From Polytrichum commune (lineage: Eukaryota; Streptophyta; Polytrichopsida; Polytrichales; Polytrichaceae): a stretch of 64,000 nt of DNA. The notes under the pieces are model-generated. The model was not told the DNA's origin. It ran no database searches and worked only from the letters and a program-made list of their open reading frames with translations. The translations under genes and the position numbers were made by a program. The stretch lies in the NCBI GenBank assembly GCA_950295325.1, contig OX485809.1, positions 2,916,001 through 2,980,000 on the forward strand, given 5' to 3'. The first letter of the stretch is position 1. Each line of letters starts with the position of its first letter. Shown one piece after another: positions 58,560-64,000 of this stretch.

Positions 58560-58905
58560 TGTGTGGATTGCAACCACTCGCATGCATTCCAACCAATCTA
58601 AAACACACTTGGATGCACATTCCATTACTAACACTTAAGCCCACCTTGACTTATGTGCATTGCAACCACTCGCATGCATTTCAATCGATCTAAATCACAC
58701 TTAGATGCACATTACCACTTGAATCACCTTACCTTATTACATACCTTAGACTTAAGCCCGCCTTGACTTATGTGCATTGCAATCACTTGCATCCATAGAA
58801 CACACTTGAATGCATATTCCATAACTCAAACTTAAGCTAACATGGACTTGTGCACATTGCAACCACTCACATGCATTCAAATCAACCGAGAACACAATTG
58901 TATGC
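58560..58905 (+). repeat. Degenerate tandem repeat, unit about 90-115 bp
   Basis: GCATTGCAACCACTCGCATG-like segments recur near 58562, 58655, 58768 and 58855, followed by (G/A)AACACACTTG(G/A)ATGCA and CTTAAGC(C/T)(C/A)(A/G)CC. Four diverged copies. Confidence 0.7.
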
Positions 58906-59089
58906 ATCATCCACATGCCCAATCAAACTCTAGTCAAATCATTTGCATTCCAATCAACATCTAGTTGTTATAGACGAAGAAAATAATGGGCACACATCCA
59001 TGAAGACTTCCACGAGTTGCTAATCAATTCTCACCCTCCCATCCACAAGGAAGAGAGGGATCAATCTAGGGAACATGGACAAAATTAAT

Positions 59090-59950
59090 TTGACTTTTAT
59101 GTATGAAGTTTGTTGAAACTATTGTGGCTCACAACAAAAGATTGTACTTGGGCTTGTTGGCATCAAACTGCTTCATGAGTTTTCAAGATTTCCACTTCAA
59201 GCCACCAATTTCCCATTCAACTAGCACATGATAGTTGGCATGCATCTTGTTGTAAGAAATTAATGCTTCTTGATCCATATCCGGAGGTTTGTCCACATTG
59301 CCAAACCTCCTCATAATGAACACATTCTCTCCAAGGTATCCGAGATTCCCAAGCAAATACTCAAAGTAACCTTGAACATGAATGGAATGCACGCGCCAAC
59401 ATCAATAAAGATCAAAATGATAGAAGATTGGAACATCATGATAGGACCCCGGAAACCCTAAGTTCAAGTAAATAAAGACCTTTGTGTGACACCACAATTG
59501 TATGGTTCATACAACTCATCTTCTTACAATCATTAAACCTCTTGACATGATTTGAATTGTACCAAGCCTTCCAAATTTTGATGAGGGTACCGTCAATGAT
59601 CTTGATACAACCCAAGAAATCTAGATTCATAGTAGCCAAACATCGGCGCACTCAACCTCATTGGGCCAAGCTATCTCATGAGCAAGAGCATTGGTGATGC
59701 ATGAAACAACAAATGCATTTTCACACGATGTGGACATTGCGATATTCCATTGTAAAGACTCATATATAACTACGTTGTCATGATTCAAATACATTATGAA
59801 CTGGTGCAAACATTCTTTAGCTGTCAACTTCATTGGCATGCCATTTGGGTGAGGATGTGAATAACACCCTTGTTGTGGTCGATGGTTCATTGGCCACCTT
59901 CCTCTGGTTCGTTTGGATTTAATAAGTAATGAGTATTGCAAACTGCATCA
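59090..59950 (-). pseudogene. HARBI1-type PIF/Harbinger transposase relic
   Basis: In order on the minus strand: HEIAWPNEVE, GCIKIIDGTLIKIWKAWYN, FPGSYHDV (after a frameshift), LLGNLGYLGENVFIMRR, YNKMHANYHVLVEWEIGGLK, then KLMKQFDANKPKYNLLL after a stop. This follows plant HARBI1-like nucleases, including the Asp of IDGT, the Asp of YHDV and the Glu in VEWEIGGLK. Frameshifts and stops make it inactive. No flanking TIRs were identified. Confidence 0.82.
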
Positions 59951-61540
59951 TCATGGTGTACACTAACAAGATGTTGTTTTCTAATTGTTGCAAGGTTTCA
60001 TCACCAATGTTGATTCTAGGGCTTTCAACTATTATTGGAGTCAAAGCATGTGAATTCCATCTTGGGAGTGAATGTACGCTATCAAATTTGATTGGACCAA
60101 GTGTATGACCCTAAATACTTGAAGGAGCTCAACCTAGCATGCTTGCCACAACCAAAAAGTGTGTTGGTCTCCATTGTTTGCAACATAAATGAAAGAACAT
60201 TGGAACGTGGGAACGTGTGACACTCTCACTTCATACGGGTTTGTTTTGGAATTCTTGAATCTCATCCCCTCAAACTAACTTTTTTTAATGAATATATACA
60301 TATTTAAAAATTCTATTTAGAGTTTTTTCTTCTTCAAATCTTAGTGTCATGTTTCTCAACTACTAATATTTATCAACTCATTATGTAACAAACCAAAATC
60401 AATTCGCAAAGCTAGGCTAGGAACGCTAGTAGAGTGACCTGGAATATGGCAAGACTGATGTCGTACCATGCTATTAATGCTTGGTTTGAAAACTTAGGAA
60501 ATTTTCATTGATTGACTCAACCTAGGGGTACAAGGTCAAATTCAAAACTCCAAGGCCTTACACTTTAAGGATAATTTTATTACGAAGGAGAAATAAAGAA
60601 AGCGGTTCTTATCAATTTTCAACTGCCTTAGAAATAAGATTTTGTTTATGTATTTCAAACTAATCAAACTTTCAACATTCAATGGAGTGATGAAACCAAT
60701 TTGTCAATGAGTATACATATATCTCCATTAGTGTGGCCATGAGGGGACCCTCCTTGGATTTGCACTCATTTCATAGATGTAGTATTGTAGTTGGTATGAG
60801 ATGAACCGTTCGCAAGCATATAACAAAGAGGAGGGACACATTGGAAACTACACAATTGTCGAGAAGACAAGAAACAAGTTGTGGTAACAACAACAAGCCA
60901 TCTACTTATTAAGCTAGTTGGAGGACTTCCATCGTATGATGGGAGCTAGAGAGGCTAGGGAGAAAGGAAACAATGTTATTACATAACGCTTTCTTTACAC
61001 TCAATTGGTAACTTAGAGTCAATACCCTCTTGATTAAAGGGGTTCGGTCATTTCAAAGCAATTGGAAAACATCCATTCCAAAATATTTCTTCTTAACTCC
61101 CTAGTAAAATTGACCCCATATTGTGATTTTTTTTTGGTAAGAATGTGAATGGCCAACCATCACTCAAGATAATTAGAGTAAATGAGAGTAAGGGTCATCA
61201 AAACTCAATAACCATAAATTGGAATAAGCTAAAGACCTTGCAAACCTCCTCTCCAATAGTTGGTACCTAGGTCCCATTCCAACCTCAAGTGGGACCATTT
61301 CAAGTAGTAAGTTAATGGGAGGGCGGCCTTGGCCCTACTTAGAAAGCATTTTCTTGAAGTTCACCACCAAATTGGGTTACATCATTGCGCTCAACACCTC
61401 CAACAAGGAAAAGAACGAGAGAGTTCATTATGGTATGCTTTGGGCACCATCATTTAGCATAATTGGTGTGCTAGATGTCGTAAGGTCTTACGAGGAGTTG
61501 TTTGTTAACTTATTTGTTTGAATACTTAGAGAGACACTTG
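59951..61540. other. Intergenic, no gene seen
   Basis: Short ORFs only; the plus ORF 61315-61521 shows no motif. Confidence 0.55.
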
Positions 61541-61546
61541 TCATGT

Positions 61547-61679
61547 ATAACATTGTTCAAATCCATAACAATGTTATGTGGGACTGATAATATTTCACAT
61601 AGTATTCCTGGTTATTCCCACACTCATATTGGAATATTGTCAGTCCCACAAAACATTTTTATGATGTTATGATGTTATG
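61547..61679. mobile_element. MITE family M, copy 3
   Basis: ATAACATTGTTCAAATCCAT at the left and an inverse match with GGAATATTGTCAGTCCCACA near the right end. The right terminus is disrupted by a small ATGATGTT repeat. Confidence 0.72.
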
Positions 61680-62317
61680 TGTTGGCATGGCTCATAGGAA
61701 TTAACTTATGAAGGTTGTTGTACTTAGAAGTGCATAAAACAAGGACGCCCATGAAGATGAGTTTGTTAGAATCTAGTGTGTGTTGGTGAGGTCCTCTGTA
61801 AGGGTAACTTCTTTCACCTTTAATGAGCCTCCAACGGAACTTAAACCCACCATTTGCTCACAACCACGATGACTCCTTGCATGACTTAGGTTGATTGTGT
61901 GCTTCTTCTTTTTTGGTTCTTATGAATTTAAGTTCAAGTCTTTCAAGCAAAAAATGAAAACCTATATATTGTACTTATGTCGTTTATGGGGCACAAATGG
62001 GTCTCTTCATGGACACAAGTTGGAGGGTTCGGATTAAATACCTTCGTGTAGATAAAAAAAAACATATGGGAATTCTTGGAAGTGCTCTCCGCTTCAATGA
62101 GCAATGAGCAAACGCTAATGGGATTGGATGCATGAGAATCGATTAGACATTGAGCTCATGCACTAGGTAGGATTTGCTCAATGTTCAACATGTTGTGGGC
62201 TTCCATTCATTGCTCTTGAGTAGTGATAAGGTAAGTGATTTTGTTAACATTTCTCTACAAGGTTAGAGACAGGAGGGAGGCACAATATCACATGTAATTG
62301 ATGACTATGCTGTGGTT
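61680..62317. other. Intergenic, no gene seen
   Basis: No motif-bearing ORF and no repeat recognised. Confidence 0.5.
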
Positions 62318-62319
62318 TA

Positions 62320-62944
62320 CAGTAATCTCCCACTTAAGTACGCACTTTGAACCTGAGTTGTTGGTGAGCACTTAGTTGGTAGGTGCGTACTTTACTTATA
62401 TTGCTTTCTAGACCTTCTGGTTCGATGAATCGCAACGGGAAACAAATGAAACTTGAGGCAACCCGCTTGACCAAAGCCCAACAATGTGAGATCATTACAA
62501 AGTTGAGCAAACCGAACACACCAAGCAAGCAGGCAATGGGGCGGGAGTATGAAGTCACTGAAGGCACCATCTGGAAAGTTTGGGACAATCGGGAGAACAT
62601 ACTGCAACAAATCCCAACTTATCGGGACATTTGTTGAATATGATAGTGCTACAGACTTCAAAGGCTTTGAAGCTCTACACAACAATGTCCTCGACATTGA
62701 CGACCAATTGCTTTGCTCTAATGTTCAAACGGAAGTTGAACATATGTATGATGAACTGCGATGATTGTTTGAGGCGTTTCAGTGAAACATTAACAAACTG
62801 ACATTGAATTTCAACTGTAAAAAATTCATGCATTCATGACAAATGACTATGCATGACATGTTCAAACAATAAAGTATGAACCTTATTTTTTGTCATAAAA
62901 TTTGCGCACTTAACCGGGATGCGTACTTAAGCGGGAGATTACTA
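62320..62944 (+). mobile_element. pogo/Tigger-like element, internally deleted
   Basis: TIRs CAGTAATCTCCCACTTAAGT (left) and AGTAATCTCCCGCTTAAGTA (inverted, right) are flanked by TA (62318-62319, 62945-62946). This is the pogo pattern of TA duplication with a CAGT-type terminus. The 625-bp length is far below that of a complete element. Only the N-terminal DNA-binding part (62425-62638) and a C-terminal coding scrap remain. Confidence 0.8.
62425..62805 (+). pseudogene. CENP-B/pogo-type transposase, N- and C-terminal pieces
   Basis: The frame from 62425 has TRLTKAQQCEIITKLSKP, SKQAMGREYEVTEGTIWKVW and DNRENILQQ. It resembles the Psq/CENP-B-N helix-turn-helix of pogo-family transposases. From about 62640 another frame gives DFKGFEALHNNVLDIDDQLL and EVEHMYDELR, probably the protein's C-terminal part. 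The DDE core is gone. Confidence 0.7.
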
Positions 62945-63004
62945 TAACCACTACATCAGGTAATAAACATGTGTCAACCTACCACCAACTAAAGATAGGG
63001 TTGG

Positions 63005-63970
63005 GTGCCTACTACCGTAGTTTGATAGCAGGTTCGGCACAAAATAATTCTAAAAATAGATGCCTAAAATTTTGGAATATTATTGGCATTTTTGCCGAAT
63101 ATAAAATTAATTGTTTTTCAAAATTGCCAAAAAGTAAGAAATTTTTACTTCTCACTAGAGTTTTACTTACAGTGGAAGCATATGTGAATTTTGAAGGAGA
63201 GAAGGTGCTCGTTTTGTAATCAAGCTCACTTACATTAGTCCACAAAGAATATGGGTTAAGAAGTAGCAAGACTCTAGGTGAGGCTTTTCAAATGTGTTGT
63301 ACACAAATTTTTGGAGTCCAATTGAGCATAGAAGATGAAGTTTTATAGAATTTTGTCCAACTAACAAAAGTTGAGAAATCAATCCTTCTTCCACCTCCAA
63401 CAAGTTTTGTGTCAAAATAAGTCTTTATGCAAAAGATATGGACAAAACATTGCAGCCGTGTAAAGATCAAAAAATTAAAATGTGTTCATAACAGTTTTTC
63501 GGAGCTCATTTGTGCATAGAAGATTAACTTTTTTGGAATTTTGTTGGTCAAAGAAAAGTTTAGAAATCAAGTAATCTTTCACCTCCAATAAATTTTATGT
63601 CATTTGAAGAGTCTATGCAAAAGTTATGCGTGTTATAAAAATGAAGTCTAACTAGGTGCTTCACCTCAAAGTTTACATATCCCATATGCATTGTTGAACA
63701 CAACTCCACTCTACTTGCATAAAGCACAGAGCATTCTCAACTCTTCACTCACATCTTACTTGTCATTCAATGCAAGAGAGATGTACAAGATATAAGTTTA
63801 AATAGAAAATTAAAAATGAATTTAAGCTGTATTTTTAAAAATTAAAAGAGAAAATTGCTGAAAATATGAATATACTATTTTTAGGTGCCGAACCTACTTT
63901 TTGAACTTTAATTAAATATTAGGCAGCAAGTTGCCGAACCTGCTAGTATACTACGGTATAACTTGCAGTA
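63005..63970. mobile_element. Possible TIR element with internal 187-bp duplication
   Basis: CTACTACCGTAGTTTGATAG and AGCAGGTTCGGCA near 63009-63040 recur inverted near 63934-63960 (TGCCGAACCTGCTAGTATAC then TACGG). AGGTTCGGCA is also inverted at about 63891. Two copies of a 187-bp segment (TGCATAGAAGAT..., 63297 and 63484) lie inside. No target-site duplication was resolved. Confidence 0.4.
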
Positions 63971-64000
63971 GGGCTCCTCACATCCATTACCTAGTATGTG

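Overview
The window looks like a gene-poor, repeat-dominated stretch of a land-plant nuclear genome. The clearest evidence is an NF-YA (HAP2/CBF-B) transcription-factor gene whose conserved core matches the land-plant form, interrupted by ordinary GT-AG introns. The two other recognisable genes (a J-domain protein and a SAM-domain protein) also have plant-style exons, telo-box motifs near one 5' end and CT-rich leaders. The long AT-rich intergenic space, many MITEs and a mixture of transposon superfamilies would suit a large-genome lineage such as a fern, lycophyte, bryophyte or conifer. That lineage call is inference only.

Layout. 1-16.9 kb has no supported host gene. It holds a foldback element (2.6 kb), two related large palindromes (3.0-4.2 and 15.0-15.7 kb), a full-length tRNA-derived SINE with target-site duplication (7.2-7.6 kb), an unrelated inverted duplication (10.9-11.7 kb), a long hairpin (12.3 kb), two MITE-like elements (13.1-14.0 kb) and a 112-bp tandem array with a MITE inside it (14.2-14.8 kb). 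17.0-19.2 kb (minus strand) is the decayed 3' part of a non-LTR retroelement with RNase H, a CCHC knuckle and a restriction-like endonuclease. 20.1-21.2 kb is a dead Tc1-like transposase. 22.2-27.7 kb (minus) is a multi-exon J-domain protein gene with its upstream region. A Tourist-like MITE (27.8 kb) follows, then a 1.43-kb DNA transposon (29.05-30.48 kb) with an 8-bp target-site duplication and one intact AT-hook ORF. 30.5-36.3 kb is repeats: a SINE, MITEs and copies of an unclassified dispersed family.

36.3-48.1 kb is the gene island. A SAM-domain gene (plus, 38.93-41.36 kb) is preceded by a tandem triplication of a roughly 430-bp unit and a probable 5'-UTR intron. It converges on the NF-YA gene (minus, 44.07-46.92 kb), which has a very C/T-rich upstream region. 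48.2-53.6 kb is a nest of transposons. A TTA-duplicating Harbinger-like element sits in a tandem repeat whose neighbouring unit preserves the empty site, and it contains a second, TAA-duplicating Harbinger element carrying a Myb/SANT-like ORF remnant. 53.6-64 kb adds another SINE, a 214-bp hairpin, a HARBI1-type transposase pseudogene (59.1-59.95 kb, minus), a pogo/Tigger-like deletion derivative (62.32-62.94 kb) and a possible terminal-inverted-repeat element at the right edge.

No operon-like or pathway relationship links the three host genes. The connecting theme is mobile DNA: at least five transposon classes, several with exact target-site duplications, and three large inverted duplications that could give hairpin RNAs. 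All calls come from reading the sequence; no database search was possible.
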